Both the position numbers and the translations under genes were made by a program. From Streptomyces fagopyri (GTDB lineage Bacteria; Actinomycetota; Actinomycetes; Streptomycetales; Streptomycetaceae), in the NCBI RefSeq assembly GCF_009498275.1, contig NZ_CP045643.1, positions 6,448,001 to 6,512,000 of the forward strand: a stretch of 64,000 nucleotides of DNA. Direction: 5' to 3'. Under the pieces are notes generated by a model. It was not told the origin of the DNA. It ran no database searches and worked only from the letters and a program-made list of their open reading frames with translations. Of this stretch, positions 50,849-60,397 are shown in pieces (position 1 is the stretch's first letter; each line of letters starts with the position of its first letter).

Positions 50849-51116
50849 CGGGGATGTCCGGCTTCGCCGCGATGAGCATGTTCCTGGGGATGACCACGAG
50901 GCGTTCGTCCGACCCGATCGAGACCCCGTCGGGCAGGTTCCTGCCGAGCGACTGGGTGAGGTCCCGGCCGATGACGGCGATATCGCCGTTGGCGAGTTCC
51001 CAGATGTCGGGGCAGTCGGGAGTTCCAGTCGTGTTTCCGAGCTCCTGGGGTGTTTTTCCCAGTCGCCGTTTGAAACTCGTGTCCGGATCCGCTTCCCATG
51101 GCCTGGCCATTTCCAT
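50841..51116 (-). CDS. Small conserved protein coupled to DUF6879
   Basis: The ATG at 51116 lies 3 nt behind GAGGGGGCG. The 91-residue protein starts MEMARPWEADPDTSFKRRLG and contains KTPQELGNTTGTPDCPDIWE followed by LANGDIAVIGRDLTQ. I know this as the conserved partner of DUF6879 proteins, with no assigned function. Together they may be a regulator pair. Confidence 0.78.
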   Translation of the reverse strand: MEMARPWEADPDTSFKRRLGKTPQELGNTTGTPDCPDIWELANGDIAVIGRDLTQSLGRNLPDGVSIGSDERLVVIPRNMLIAAKPDIPGV

Positions 51117-51338
51117 CGCCCCCTCGATGTGTCGGGATGCCTCACTGTAGCGTCTGACTTGCCTGTCTGGCCATGTGTGGGAACCGGCCCGTGAGGGTAA
51201 CGGGGACGATTGATTCATGCTTGTCTCGTGCCGCTCAAGGCTGGAATGATATTGATCGGAAAGAAAATCAGGTCAACGCCCAAAAGGTGACACTTTCCGG
51301 CCGTGCTGTCGGAAAATCGGGTGAACGGAGGGACTGCT

Positions 51339-51749
51339 GTGGACTCAGAAGTGACCTTGCTCGCACAGAGCGCGGGGGCCACCTTGGTCACGTTGATGGC
51401 GACCGATGCCTGGCACCGTGTGCGTGACGGGATCACGCAGCTCTGGCGTCGGACGCAACCCGAGCGCGCCGAGACCGTCGCCGCCGAGTTGACGGTCTGT
51501 CGTGAGGATGTGCTGGCCGCCGCGGCGGCGGACGACCAGGAGACCCTGGACGAACTGCGCCTTCAGTGGCAGGGGTCGGTGCGGCGGCTGCTCGTGGCCC
51601 GGCCCGCCGCCGTCGAGGAACTGCGCGCACTGCTGGACCAACTCGATCCTGGTGGCTCGGCCGCCCGGCAGATCACCCAGCACGCCACCGCGTCCGGTCA
51701 GGCCCGTGTCTACCAAGCCGGACGTGACCAGCACATCGCCGAGCGATGA
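51339..51749 (+). CDS. Small helical effector with C-terminal amyloid-motif-like tail (Bell-domain-like)
   Basis: GTG 51339 follows GGAGGGACTGCT. The 136-residue protein has an N-terminal hydrophobic helix (residues about 8-22: AQSAGATLVTLMATDAW), then a helical bundle. Its last 16 residues, QARVYQAGRDQHIAER, repeat the motif found at the N-terminus of the next protein. The arrangement matches the 'Bell' effector of bacterial amyloid-signalling (BASS) NLR pairs: a membrane-attacking helical domain with a motif tail that is seeded by the receptor. The stop overlaps the receptor ATG. Membrane disruption is inference from that family. Confidence 0.68.
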   Translation: MDSEVTLLAQSAGATLVTLMATDAWHRVRDGITQLWRRTQPERAETVAAELTVCREDVLAAAAADDQETLDELRLQWQGSVRRLLVARPAAVEELRALLDQLDPGGSAARQITQHATASGQARVYQAGRDQHIAER

Positions 51750-53872
51750 CGGGCGGGACGGACGGCCACGCCGAGGACCACGGGCGTGTCTACCAGTCAC
51801 GGGGCGACCAGCACATCAGCGAACACCACCACTACGGCGGTGACGGGCCGGAGCACGGCGGACCGGACTCGGTGCGGCGCCCGGCAGTGGGCCGGAGCCC
51901 CGTCGCGTTGCGCGACCGCAGCGAGGTGATGGAACGCCTGCGGGCGAGCGTCGAGGCGGAGCGCGGTGGCCAGGTCTACGTGTTGTACGGCATGGGTGGC
52001 TCGGGCAAGACAGCGGTCGCCTGCGCCCTCTTCCAGGAGGTCACCGGTGAACAGGGCCGGGTGGGCCTTTGGGTCAACGCCTCTGACCGTGCGAGCCTGC
52101 GCGCCGGCATGCTCGCCGTCGCCGCCGACCGAGGGGCGAGCGACGGCGAATTGCTCGCCGCGCGCAACGGCCTCAGACCCGCCGCTGATCTCGTCTGGAC
52201 GTATCTCGACCGTTCCGCCGAACCCTGGTTACTGGTCCTGGACAACACCGACGAGCCCGAGATCCTGCGGGACGGCGACTGGCTGCGTACCAGCCCGCGC
52301 GGCACCGTCCTGGTGACCACACGGCGAGCGTCGGCCCGATGGTGGCCGGGCGCCGAACTGCAATACATCGGCGTACTGCCCCGAGAGGACGCCGCGCTCG
52401 TGCTGCGCGATCTCGCACCGCACAGCGGTACCGCGGAGCAGGCGGCGCGGGTCGCGGACCGGCTCGGGCGGCTGCCCCTCGCCCTCACCCTGGCGGGCGG
52501 CTTCCTCTCCCACCAGGTCATCGACCCCTGGACGATGGACGCCTACGGGGACCAGCTCGACGGAGATGAACGGGTCCTGCTGATCGACCGGGGAGCCGAC
52601 GCGTTGTCCGAAGCGGACCCCCGACAGCTGGTCGGCCTAACCTGGCAGTTGACCCTCGACGCGTTCGAAGCGCGCGGGCTGCCCGAAGCGGCGACCCTGC
52701 TCGGACTGCTGGCCCGGTTCGCCGCGGAGCCGCTGCCGCTGGCTCTGCTCAACCACGCCGACATCGGCGCCGTACTGCCTCGTGCCCGAACGGAGACGGC
52801 CCTCAGAGCGCTCCTCGACCAGTCGCTGTCCGAACTGGTTGACGCCGCCGGCGTGCGCTGCGTACAGAGTCACGGCATCCTGCTCGACAGCGTCTCGGCC
52901 GCGACCCCCGTGGACCTGGCGCCCGCCCTCGACACGACAGCCGTCCGGCTGCTCGACGCGGCCGTGCCCGGCGTACCCGACGCGGGTCCGTACGATCCGC
53001 CGCTGCGCCTGCTGGTACCTCACGCGCTGGCCCTGCTGCGGCACATCGGTGGGCCGTCCGCCGCCGACGCCCTGGCCGTCGCGACGCGGCTGTCCGTCGC
53101 CCTGCACCGGACCGGTGACTACCTCTCCGCCTGGGAGACCGCCCGAAGCGCGGCGGACCTCGCACAGCGCCTCCTCGGCGCGGACCACCGTACGGTCCTC
53201 GCGGCCCGCTCCAGGGCAGGGCGGTCACTCTTCCGGCTGGGCAGGTACGCCGAGGCGGAAGCGGCGCTCCGCGCGGTCCGGGACGCACAGGAGCGACTGT
53301 TCGGCGCCGACGACCCCGACACCACGGACAGCGGCTACGGCCTCCAGCTCGTGCTGGCGAACCTCGGCAGACGCGAGGAGTCTGTCGCGCTGCTGCGCGC
53401 CACCGTCGCCGGGCGGCGCTCGACGCTGGGCCCCACGCATCCGCTGACCCTGCGGGCCCGCGCCAGCCTGCTGGAGATGCTGCCGGCCGCCGACGTGGTG
53501 ACCGAGGAGGGCGGCACCCTGCTCACGCTGCCGTCGGAATGCGATCGGAGCCTCGGCCCCGACCACACCGTGACTCTGGGCGCCCGGCACAACCACGCTT
53601 GGGCGCTGTACCTCCTGAACCGGTTCGCCGAGGCCGACAGCGAGATCCGAGGGGTCACCGAAGCGTATGTGCGGCGCTTCGGGCCGGAGTACCCGATCGT
53701 GCTCGCGGCCCGGCAGTTGTTCTCCCGGACCCGGGCCGCCCTCGGCCAGGTCGACGAGGCGATCGAGCTGATGACCGAGGTCGTCGCACGACGGGAACGC
53801 GGCCTGGGACCCGAGCACCCCTTCACGGTCGCGGGCCGGCAGCTTCTGGACACGTACCGGTCGAGCCGATGA
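51746..53872 (+). CDS. NB-ARC/TPR STAND receptor with N-terminal amyloid-motif-like segment
   Basis: The ATG at 51746 is coupled to the effector stop (ATGA). The 708-residue protein has the motif GRVYQSRGDQHISEH (residues 13-27), then a flexible stretch. The P-loop is GMGGSGKT (82-89), Walker B LLVLDNTDE (about 163), sensor VLVTTRR, and GRLPLALTLAGGFL. The rest is TPR repeats (RAGRSLFRLGRYAEAEAALR, LLGADHRTVL). This is a STAND/NLR-like immune receptor: TPRs bind a trigger, the ATPase oligomerises, and the exposed motif would seed the effector's motif. Context with restriction and toxin-antitoxin genes supports an antiphage role. Confidence 0.85.
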   Translation: MTGGTDGHAEDHGRVYQSRGDQHISEHHHYGGDGPEHGGPDSVRRPAVGRSPVALRDRSEVMERLRASVEAERGGQVYVLYGMGGSGKTAVACALFQEVTGEQGRVGLWVNASDRASLRAGMLAVAADRGASDGELLAARNGLRPAADLVWTYLDRSAEPWLLVLDNTDEPEILRDGDWLRTSPRGTVLVTTRRASARWWPGAELQYIGVLPREDAALVLRDLAPHSGTAEQAARVADRLGRLPLALTLAGGFLSHQVIDPWTMDAYGDQLDGDERVLLIDRGADALSEADPRQLVGLTWQLTLDAFEARGLPEAATLLGLLARFAAEPLPLALLNHADIGAVLPRARTETALRALLDQSLSELVDAAGVRCVQSHGILLDSVSAATPVDLAPALDTTAVRLLDAAVPGVPDAGPYDPPLRLLVPHALALLRHIGGPSAADALAVATRLSVALHRTGDYLSAWETARSAADLAQRLLGADHRTVLAARSRAGRSLFRLGRYAEAEAALRAVRDAQERLFGADDPDTTDSGYGLQLVLANLGRREESVALLRATVAGRRSTLGPTHPLTLRARASLLEMLPAADVVTEEGGTLLTLPSECDRSLGPDHTVTLGARHNHAWALYLLNRFAEADSEIRGVTEAYVRRFGPEYPIVLAARQLFSRTRAALGQVDEAIELMTEVVARRERGLGPEHPFTVAGRQLLDTYRSSR

Positions 53873-53911
53873 CGTGACGGCCTGCGTGTGCCGCTACGGG
53901 GAACGGCGGAC

Positions 53912-54169
53912 TCAGTAGTGGTAGCGGGCCTTGAGGATCTTGACCTCCTTCTCGTCCACCCGGTAGACGAGCCGGTGCTCGTCGTCGATCCGGCGTGACC
54001 AGTAGCCGGACAGGTCGCCCTTCAGGGGTTCCGGCTTTCCGATGCCGGTGAAGGGGGTGCGCTGGATCTCGGCGATCAGCCGGGTGATCCTGCGGGCCAT
54101 GGCGCGGTCCGAGCCGAGCCAGAAAAGGAAGTCCTCCCAACCGGCCGGGTCGAAGTGGACGCTCCTCAC
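53912..54169 (-). CDS. YoeB/Txe-family mRNA endonuclease toxin
   Basis: The 85-residue protein starts [20 protein letters not shown] and ends [17 protein letters not shown]. The tail residues RLVYRV, Glu, Arg and the closing HY are the catalytic set of YoeB, which cuts mRNA on the ribosome at the start codon. Its GTG overlaps the antitoxin stop (GTGA at 54169-54166). Confidence 0.92.
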   Translation of the reverse strand: MRSVHFDPAGWEDFLFWLGSDRAMARRITRLIAEIQRTPFTGIGKPEPLKGDLSGYWSRRIDDEHRLVYRVDEKEVKILKARYHY

Positions 54170-54447
54170 CCGTCACCCGCCAGCTCTTCCAGCTCGGCCA
54201 TGGTCTTGGTGACCACGGCCTCGCCGGCCCTGTCCCGTGCGACGGCTTCCATGAGGCTGCGCGCGTTGGCGGGCGAGCGCAGCAGGTAGACGGTCTCCTG
54301 CCAGGAGTCGTAGTCCTCGGCGGACATCAGCACGGCGTCGCCGCTCTTGGAGCTGATGCGGACGGGAGTGTGGTCATCGTTGACGCGTTTGATGAGCGGG
54401 AAGAGATCCTTGCGGGCCTCGCTGGCGCTTATGGTCATCTGCGGCAT
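54166..54447 (-). CDS. YefM/Phd-family antitoxin
   Basis: The 93-residue protein has the Phd fold pattern [40 protein letters not shown] and ETVYLL, followed by a flexible C-terminus that would cover the toxin. Four TGGTAC repeats lie directly upstream and are its likely operator. The gene runs into the YoeB gene. Confidence 0.92.
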   Translation of the reverse strand: MPQMTISASEARKDLFPLIKRVNDDHTPVRISSKSGDAVLMSAEDYDSWQETVYLLRSPANARSLMEAVARDRAGEAVVTKTMAELEELAGDG

Positions 54448-54456
54448 CCTCTTCTA

Positions 54457-54500
54457 GTGGTACTGGAAAATGGTACTGGAATGGTACGACGATCTGGTAC
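54457..54500 (-). promoter_or_regulatory. Four-repeat operator of the toxin-antitoxin pair
   Basis: TGGTAC occurs at 54457-54462, 54470-54475, 54482-54487 and 54495-54500, spaced 12-13 bp, 10 bp before the antitoxin ATG at 54447. The cores differ in the bases after (TGGAAAA, TGGAA, GACGATC, GAG). Repeats of a GTAC core are known for YefM binding sites. Confidence 0.68.
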
Positions 54501-54784
54501 GAGTTGCGGAGCGAGATGTCTTCAGTAGTCCCGATCTGATTCCCGTGGCCAGTGGTGAGAGGGCTGCCGGTTGATCGATCGGTATGAAGGCGGGTATACG
54601 GCGCAAGGGGGAGCAAGCGCCTGCCTGGCGGCCGGACGCTTCCGGTGTGGGTGGGCAGCGGCCCGCCTTCGCTGTGGTCGGTCGCCTTCGCTGTCCCCGT
54701 TGGTCGGCCGAACAGGCAGCGGACATCCCGCACGATCGAGGACGAGCGGTGGCGGCGACCACCAGATGGAGAGCGTGACCGGTA
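54501..54784. other. Intergenic region without gene
   Basis: These 284 bases separate divergent toxin-antitoxin and chimeric genes. GGAGAG lies 12 nt before the ATG at 54785. I see no coding sequence. Confidence 0.5.
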
Positions 54785-56561
54785 ATGGCCCAGCAGCCGC
54801 CCCTCCTCCGCGATGTCATCGACATCAAGGAGAAGATCTCCACCTCGGACTTCGTGCTGTCTCTCGCCGAGGCGACGACACCCGAGGGTGCCCAGAACGC
54901 GCTCAAGGACTACGTCGTCACCGAGCGACTGCTGGAGAACTTCGACGAGGCGTTGGCCCTCATCAAGTCCTCGCTCGACGGGCACCGCTCCAAGGCCGCC
55001 TACCTCCACGGCTCGTTCGGTTCCGGAAAGTCGCACCTCGTGGCCGTGCTGTACGCGCTGCTCAGCGGCGACCCGGCCGCCCGTGCCCGTACCGAGTTCG
55101 ATCCGGTGCTGGCCAAGCATGAGTGGCTGACCACGGACGGCAAGAGGTTCCTGCTCGTGCCCTACCACATGCTCGGTGCGAAGGCCCTCGAACAACGGGT
55201 GCTCGGCGGGTACGTCACGCACGTCAAGAAGCTGCACCCGGACGCCCCGACCCCGCAGGTGTACCGGACCGACTCCCTCTTCGCGGACATCCGGGCCAAC
55301 CGTGCTGCCTACGGTGACGAGGCAGTCATTCGCGGCCTGGGCGGCAGCGACGCGGGCGACGGTGAGACGGACGCGTGGGGTGAGGGCTTCGCCTGGACCC
55401 CGCAGCTCCTCGACACCGCGCTCGCCGCAGAGGAGAACCACGAGGGGGGCACCCCGCTCAACCTCCGCAATCCCTCCACCCCGGCCGAGCTGCGGGCCAA
55501 GCTGGTCAACGACGCCGGCACCAACCTCTTCCCCGGCTTCGCCAGGAACGCCGCCGAGAACGAGCACGGCTTCATCGCGAGGCTGGGTGGAGCCGGTTGT
55601 CCCTCCGCCGGAGCCACGCCACCTGGTGGCCCAGCAACTGCTCGCCGTCACCCTTCAACAGCACAAGCTCGGCGACCAGTTGTGGGACCGACAGTGGAAC
55701 GGCCTCGCACCCTTCGACAAGTCGGCCGCGCCCATCCTGCGCTTCCTCGCAGAGGAGGGCTTCCTCGACAGTGACGGTGGGATGCTGTTCGTCGGCCCCG
55801 AAGCGGAACGCCGCTTCGGCAAAAGGCACTTCATCGAACTCACCGCCTCCTTTACCGCGCCTCCGCAGTTCACCGTCCTGTCCGGACGCACGGAGATCGG
55901 CCGTACCGACCCGAGCGTGCTCACGGAGGAGCGCCCCGGCCCTAGGCGGTTGCTGCTCGGCGGGCGCAGTTGGCAGGTCACATATATCGACTGGCTGCGT
56001 AAACGTGTCTTCGTCGAGCCGGCCGACGGCGGCGGAATCGCCAAGTGGATGAATGGTGGCGTCGCCGGACTCTCGTATGCCCTGACGCGTGCCATGCGCG
56101 AGGTGCTGCTGGGCACGACCCCGGCTGTCTTCCTCACTCGGCGTGCGGAGGCATGCCTGGACGAACAGCGTGAAACCGACGCACCTGACACCGTCCACCC
56201 GGGCGGCACGTTGATCACGCGCGTCGGCTCCGACACCCGTTGGTGGACCTGGGCCGGTTACCGCGCCAACGCCACTCTGGCGGCCACCCTCCAGTCGGTC
56301 ACCGATCCCCTCCAACGGCCCACGGACAGCTGGCTGCGGCTGCGAGAGAACCTCACACCGGCCGACTGGCGTGTGGCTCGTGAGAACGTCGGCGAGAACC
56401 TCGTGCTGCCCGACGTGGACCGCCGGGCCGTACGCGGCCTGAAGTTCTCCGCCGCCCTCCCGGAACGCCTCGCCGTGGCCACGATGGCGGCGCGGTTGGC
56501 CGACTTCGAGAGTGCCCGCTCGGTGCTGGGTGAGTCGGCGCGCTTTCAGTACGACGGCTGA
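54785..56561 (+). pseudogene. Chimera: PglY N-terminal part fused to BrxHI-like helicase C-terminal part (BREX-2 remnant)
   Basis: The first about 264 codons (54785 to about 55576) are the N-terminal part of PglY, an ATPase of the phage growth limitation/BREX type 2 system: PPLLRDVIDIKEKISTSDFV, Walker A GSFGSGKS (residues 76-83), ending ENEHGFI. The reading frame then changes. From about 55584 another frame reads PPPEPRHLVAQQLLAVTLQQ and FTVLSGRTEIGRTDPSVL, then GGRSWQVTYIDWLRKRVFVE to the stop at 56561. That is the C-terminal part of an Lhr-type helicase, as in BrxHI. Most of pglY, pglZ, brxD and brxHI is missing. It is not a working gene. Confidence 0.82.
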
Positions 56562-57201
56562 TTCGGAAAGACAGCCAAGACCGTTTGGGACGGATCCCAG
56601 TTGTTGCGTGCGCCTCGACTGCCGGGTATCCACTCGATGAGCGCGTCACCCAGGCGGAGGTGTGCTGGTGGCCGGAGAAGGAGCGTCAAGCGAGGGTTGC
56701 ATCGAATCCGCGGCCCTGGGAGCAGTTGGCGGTTTCCGCTGTGGTGGCCTCGAAGCCGTGGGGCGAGTCGGGATCGGATCGTGTCCGACTGCCGACATCG
56801 CACAGGTACCGCGCCGCTCAGCTCTCGATGGGCTCGCGGTCTACGCGATCACCGTCGGGGCTGCCTGCAGTATGCGCCGGCAGTCGAATGGAGACACTCG
56901 GAGGTCTTCGAGCGCATTGAGTAGACGGCCTGGCCCCAATAGGGACGAAGGCCGCCCGGACAGTTCGAGGGCGGGACGTCTTCCTACGTAGCCAACAAGG
57001 TAGCCACACGAGAGCTTTCTCGAAAAAGTTTGCGCAGGTCATAGCGCTGTGGTGGCGTTCTCCCGCGTACAGCCAGACTGGTCTGCCGCTCTACGGATCT
57101 TCTGCGCACGAGCGTTGGCTGATTGGCGCCCTTTGCGGCGGCCTTGATGGCTTTCACCCTGAAAGGAGGGCAATGAGTGGGGCAGTGCTGAGGGGGCCGC
57201 C
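56562..57201. other. Gap without recognised gene (640 bp)
   Basis: I checked both strands for remnants of the BREX system and for RNA genes. Open frames here are without starts, ribosome sites or motifs. A small hairpin-free stretch before 57202 should hold the promoter of the Beta-family gene. No further pgl or brx fragment was recognised. Confidence 0.5.
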
Positions 57202-58248
57202 ATGTCCGTACCGCTGTACGTTCCCGTCCTGCCGGCGAGACAGCACGCAGCGGCGGCCTACCGCACGCTGCATCCTGAACTGCGTACCCGGGTCGCACCG
57301 CTGTGGACGCTGCATCCGCATCCCGGAATGCTGCCAAAACCGCTGGCCGACCGGATCGATCGCGATACGAGATACGTCACGGCCGTGCAAGGACACGGCT
57401 CGGGCTGGCTGGACGCGCCCTACGTGGACCGTGAGGAGGCCGAGGTCCTTGCCACGGCTCTGCCTCCCGAGTGGTGGGACTGCCGCAATGTGCGCCCGGT
57501 CACAGGTCCGGGGCGGCCCGAAGCACAGCAATCGCTCGCCCTCGCCGTGGCCCGCCAATCAGAAGCGGGTCTGGGAGTTCGCGTCCCGCTTCCCGGCGAA
57601 TGGCATGACCCGGCCGCTGCCGACGTCGCGGCACTGCTGGACCGCCTCCCCACTCATGTGCCGGTCCACTTGTTCCTGGACCTCGCGACCGTGCTGCCCG
57701 ATCGGACGGACGCCGCGAAGGAGGCGCTACGAGCCCTGGACGCGCTGGTCGTTCTCACCTCGTGGCGCACGATCTCGATCCTGGCCGGTGGTTTTCCGCC
57801 GCCGGACACCGACCTCTGGCAGGGGAGGGTGCGCGAGGAACCACGATCGGACTGGGACGTCTGGCACGAGATCCACCACGGTGAACGCCCCTACCTGCCG
57901 CGGCTGGGATACGGCGACTACGGGACCCATCCGGCCGCCTACGTGTCCGTTCCCGTGACCGGAGGCGCCGCCCCCTGGGGGCTCCTGCGATACACGACGG
58001 AGCGCTCGTACCACTTGGTGAAGATCCCCTTCGGTAAGAGGCACGACACCGCCAACCGCGCCGCGGCCCGACTTCTCACCACGCTTTCGGACTTTCGGGG
58101 GCGGGACGCGAGCGCCGGCGAGCGCTGGTTGTGCCTCCGAGCCGAAGGAGAGGGGACCGTGGGCAACCATGCAGTCTGGGACGAGAAGTCACAGGTGCAG
58201 CACATGACTTACGTGGCACGGAGCATCAGTCCGGCTGCCGATCGTTAG
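57202..58248 (+). CDS. Beta-family protein (PF14350, phage T4 beta-like)
   Basis: The 348-residue protein starts MSVPLYVPVLPARQHAAAAY. It has PLWTLHPHPG in the N-terminal half, and VHLFLDLATVLPDRTDAAKE, then LVVLTSWRTISILAGGFPPP in the middle. It ends SPAADR. This matches the Beta-protein family found in bacteria and some phages, often in restriction or defence neighbourhoods, with no known function. It probably adopts a TIM-barrel-like fold, which is inference. Confidence 0.75.
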   Translation: MSVPLYVPVLPARQHAAAAYRTLHPELRTRVAPLWTLHPHPGMLPKPLADRIDRDTRYVTAVQGHGSGWLDAPYVDREEAEVLATALPPEWWDCRNVRPVTGPGRPEAQQSLALAVARQSEAGLGVRVPLPGEWHDPAAADVAALLDRLPTHVPVHLFLDLATVLPDRTDAAKEALRALDALVVLTSWRTISILAGGFPPPDTDLWQGRVREEPRSDWDVWHEIHHGERPYLPRLGYGDYGTHPAAYVSVPVTGGAAPWGLLRYTTERSYHLVKIPFGKRHDTANRAAARLLTTLSDFRGRDASAGERWLCLRAEGEGTVGNHAVWDEKSQVQHMTYVARSISPAADR

Positions 58249-58482
58249 CCAACTGTTCTTCTGGCCAACGCACTTGGTCCTGTGGCGAGAATGAGTCCAG
58301 GAGTCGAAACGCTGACGTAGGCTCCACCGGACGGGAATCGGGCCGTCCGCGACAGCCTTGGTGCGAGGGGAGCACGCGTGGGCGGTCTCGACCCGCGCAC
58401 TTAAAAACGCATGGCCATCCTGTCCTTCCCGTGGCACGGGCCGACGCGCAGAACCAGGCCGCACAGGAGGAGTCCGCCCCGC

Positions 58483-60015
58483 ATGCCGCAGGCGCGTTAT
58501 GACCAAAGGGTCCGTGCTCTCGTCGAAATCCGGGGCGGCCCGGACGACTGGGACGAAGCGCAGCGGCGTTTCGATGACCAGGGGTGGCCGGTGAGGGGCT
58601 CTTCACCGGGCGGGGAACAGCCCCGAGGATCGGCGCTGGATCCTGATCCCGCAGCCCGGGTGTTCGAGATCGAGGTTCGCTTGTTCGGTGCCGCCAAGGC
58701 ATGCGACCGAGGGGCGGCGAACCGGTTGCGGAAAGTCATGCGCAGCGCCGGACTCGAAGCGTACGTGCGCTTCGCAGAGCCCATCCGACGCGACCGCGAG
58801 ATGCTCTCCCAATGGAGGGTCGTCGACAGCGCGTGGCGTCGCGCCCATCCACCGCACTCCTGGCGTCGTGCTGTCGCGCGCGTGGCCCTGCTCTGCGGGC
58901 GGTACGACGTGGGCGGCATCGTATCGGGAAAGCCGCGGCAGGCCCTTCGGCTGGCACGGACACACACCCTTCAGATCGCCGGGGTGGGAGTCCGGCCTCT
59001 CGACGGTCGCTGGCGAGGCCCGGTGAGGTACTGGCCGGAGGAGGAGACCGAACGCCGTCTTTTCCATGCGGTGTCCTGGTCGCTGCTGACCGCTGCGGCG
59101 CTGCTCTTCGCAGTCGGCCGATCCGGTTTCGCCTGGTGGTTCTGGGTGACAGTGGCAGGCCTAGGCATGGCCGGTGGCTTGCGTGCCGGAACACGGCTCT
59201 CCCGTGGGGGCCGAAGGTTCGGTGCGCTGGCTGTTGTGCTGTTGATGGTGTTTTTCGTCGCTTCCGTGTTCGAGCCGTTCGGCGGTGATGAGCGGGGCTG
59301 GACGCGACGCCAGATCCTCATGACGGCACTCGTGATCGGTGTGCTGGCGGGACTGTGGCTTCTCGTACGGCAGTGGAGCTGGGGCGAGTGGGCCGCCTGG
59401 GTCGTGCCATTGGTGGTGACCCTGGCACTGTCTTCGTTTCTGGCGGCAGGATCGGTGCTCCACGCCCTGTACGCGGATGGTTTGTCCTTCTCGCCCGAAG
59501 ACATCGAGGTCCCGGCGGTCTGGCGGGTGCTGGCCGCGGTGAAGGTGCTCTCACTTCTCAGTCCCGTGCTCGTGGTTCCAGCGTGGTGGGGATTCGCGCG
59601 GCACCGGCACCACCTCTACGCGGCGCCCGGCGAGCGGTTGAATGTCGCCCTGAACGCGTGTTTCTTCCTGTTGATGCTCGGTGTGGTCACTTTGCAGGCG
59701 CTCGATTCGGCCCGGACGGCGGTGGACAGGACGACCCAGGCCACCGAGCGCGGTGACGATCCGCCGTCCTACTTCGGTATCGGACCGGAGTGGACGTGTG
59801 TCGAGCCCGCCGTACGCATGGCCCGCTTGTCCGGCGAGGGGCCGCACCTCTCACCCGAACGTCCTTACCTGTCCTTCGGGGTGGTCGACGGAACCGCGAT
59901 GCTGTGGGACCGGACGACCCGCGAGCCGCTCAAGCTCCGGGCATCCCAGGTCCGGCTGACGCCCGCCGCGTCCGGGACGAGCCGGTGCACGGCGGCTGCG
60001 GCCGGCGACTCGTGA
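58483..60015 (+). CDS. Multi-pass membrane protein, unknown function
   Basis: The 510-residue protein starts MPQARYDQRVRALVEIRGGP, behind AGGAGG 13 nt away. Its N-terminal about 200 residues are soluble. Several membrane helices follow between about 205 and 440 (LFHAVSWSLLTAAALLFAVG, WWFWVTVAGLGMAGGL, LMVFFVASVF, LVIGVLAGLWLLVR, VPLVVTLALSSFLAAGSVLH). A C-terminal domain of about 80 residues (YFGIGPEWTCVEPAVRMARL) lies on one side. No family is recognised. It is preceded by the Beta-family gene on the same strand at 234 bp. Confidence 0.7.
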   Translation: MPQARYDQRVRALVEIRGGPDDWDEAQRRFDDQGWPVRGSSPGGEQPRGSALDPDPAARVFEIEVRLFGAAKACDRGAANRLRKVMRSAGLEAYVRFAEPIRRDREMLSQWRVVDSAWRRAHPPHSWRRAVARVALLCGRYDVGGIVSGKPRQALRLARTHTLQIAGVGVRPLDGRWRGPVRYWPEEETERRLFHAVSWSLLTAAALLFAVGRSGFAWWFWVTVAGLGMAGGLRAGTRLSRGGRRFGALAVVLLMVFFVASVFEPFGGDERGWTRRQILMTALVIGVLAGLWLLVRQWSWGEWAAWVVPLVVTLALSSFLAAGSVLHALYADGLSFSPEDIEVPAVWRVLAAVKVLSLLSPVLVVPAWWGFARHRHHLYAAPGERLNVALNACFFLLMLGVVTLQALDSARTAVDRTTQATERGDDPPSYFGIGPEWTCVEPAVRMARLSGEGPHLSPERPYLSFGVVDGTAMLWDRTTREPLKLRASQVRLTPAASGTSRCTAAAAGDS

Positions 60016-60397
60016 CACGAATGCCCGCCCACGCCGCCTTCTGGTCTGTCCATTCGCGGCACAGGGCCACAGAGGACGCCCACGACTGCGGCGACGAGCA
60101 GAAGTCCTGGCCGAACTCGACGTCCCGTCGATCGTCGGTACGGCGGTTCTGCTCACCTGGCGTTCGCGCGCGCACGTGTCAGGCGCTCCTGTTCAGCGGC
60201 TTTCGCCGCATGACGAGCGGCGTCCAGGTGGACGAGAGCAAGCCCTACGTGTGGCGGGGTTTCACGAACCCGCGTCGGCCCTACGACCGCGATCCGCTCG
60301 CAGGGCGGCGCGCTTCGGGGCCTCCAGAGGGGTCTCCGTGCCCAACAGGTAGTGTTCAAAGCGGTGTTATCCAAGATGCATGTGCAATGGGGGAAGC
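60016..60397. other. Gap without recognised gene
   Basis: A frame is open across most of these 382 bases but lacks codon bias, start and motifs. The promoter of the following WXG100-type operon should be near the right end; TGGGGGAAGC is the ribosome site at 60388. Confidence 0.45.

Noticed and set aside
54785..56561. A working BREX type 2 (Pgl) system
   Set aside because: Only an incomplete pglY and a helicase tail are present, joined out of frame; PglX, PglZ, PglW and BrxD are not found in this window.
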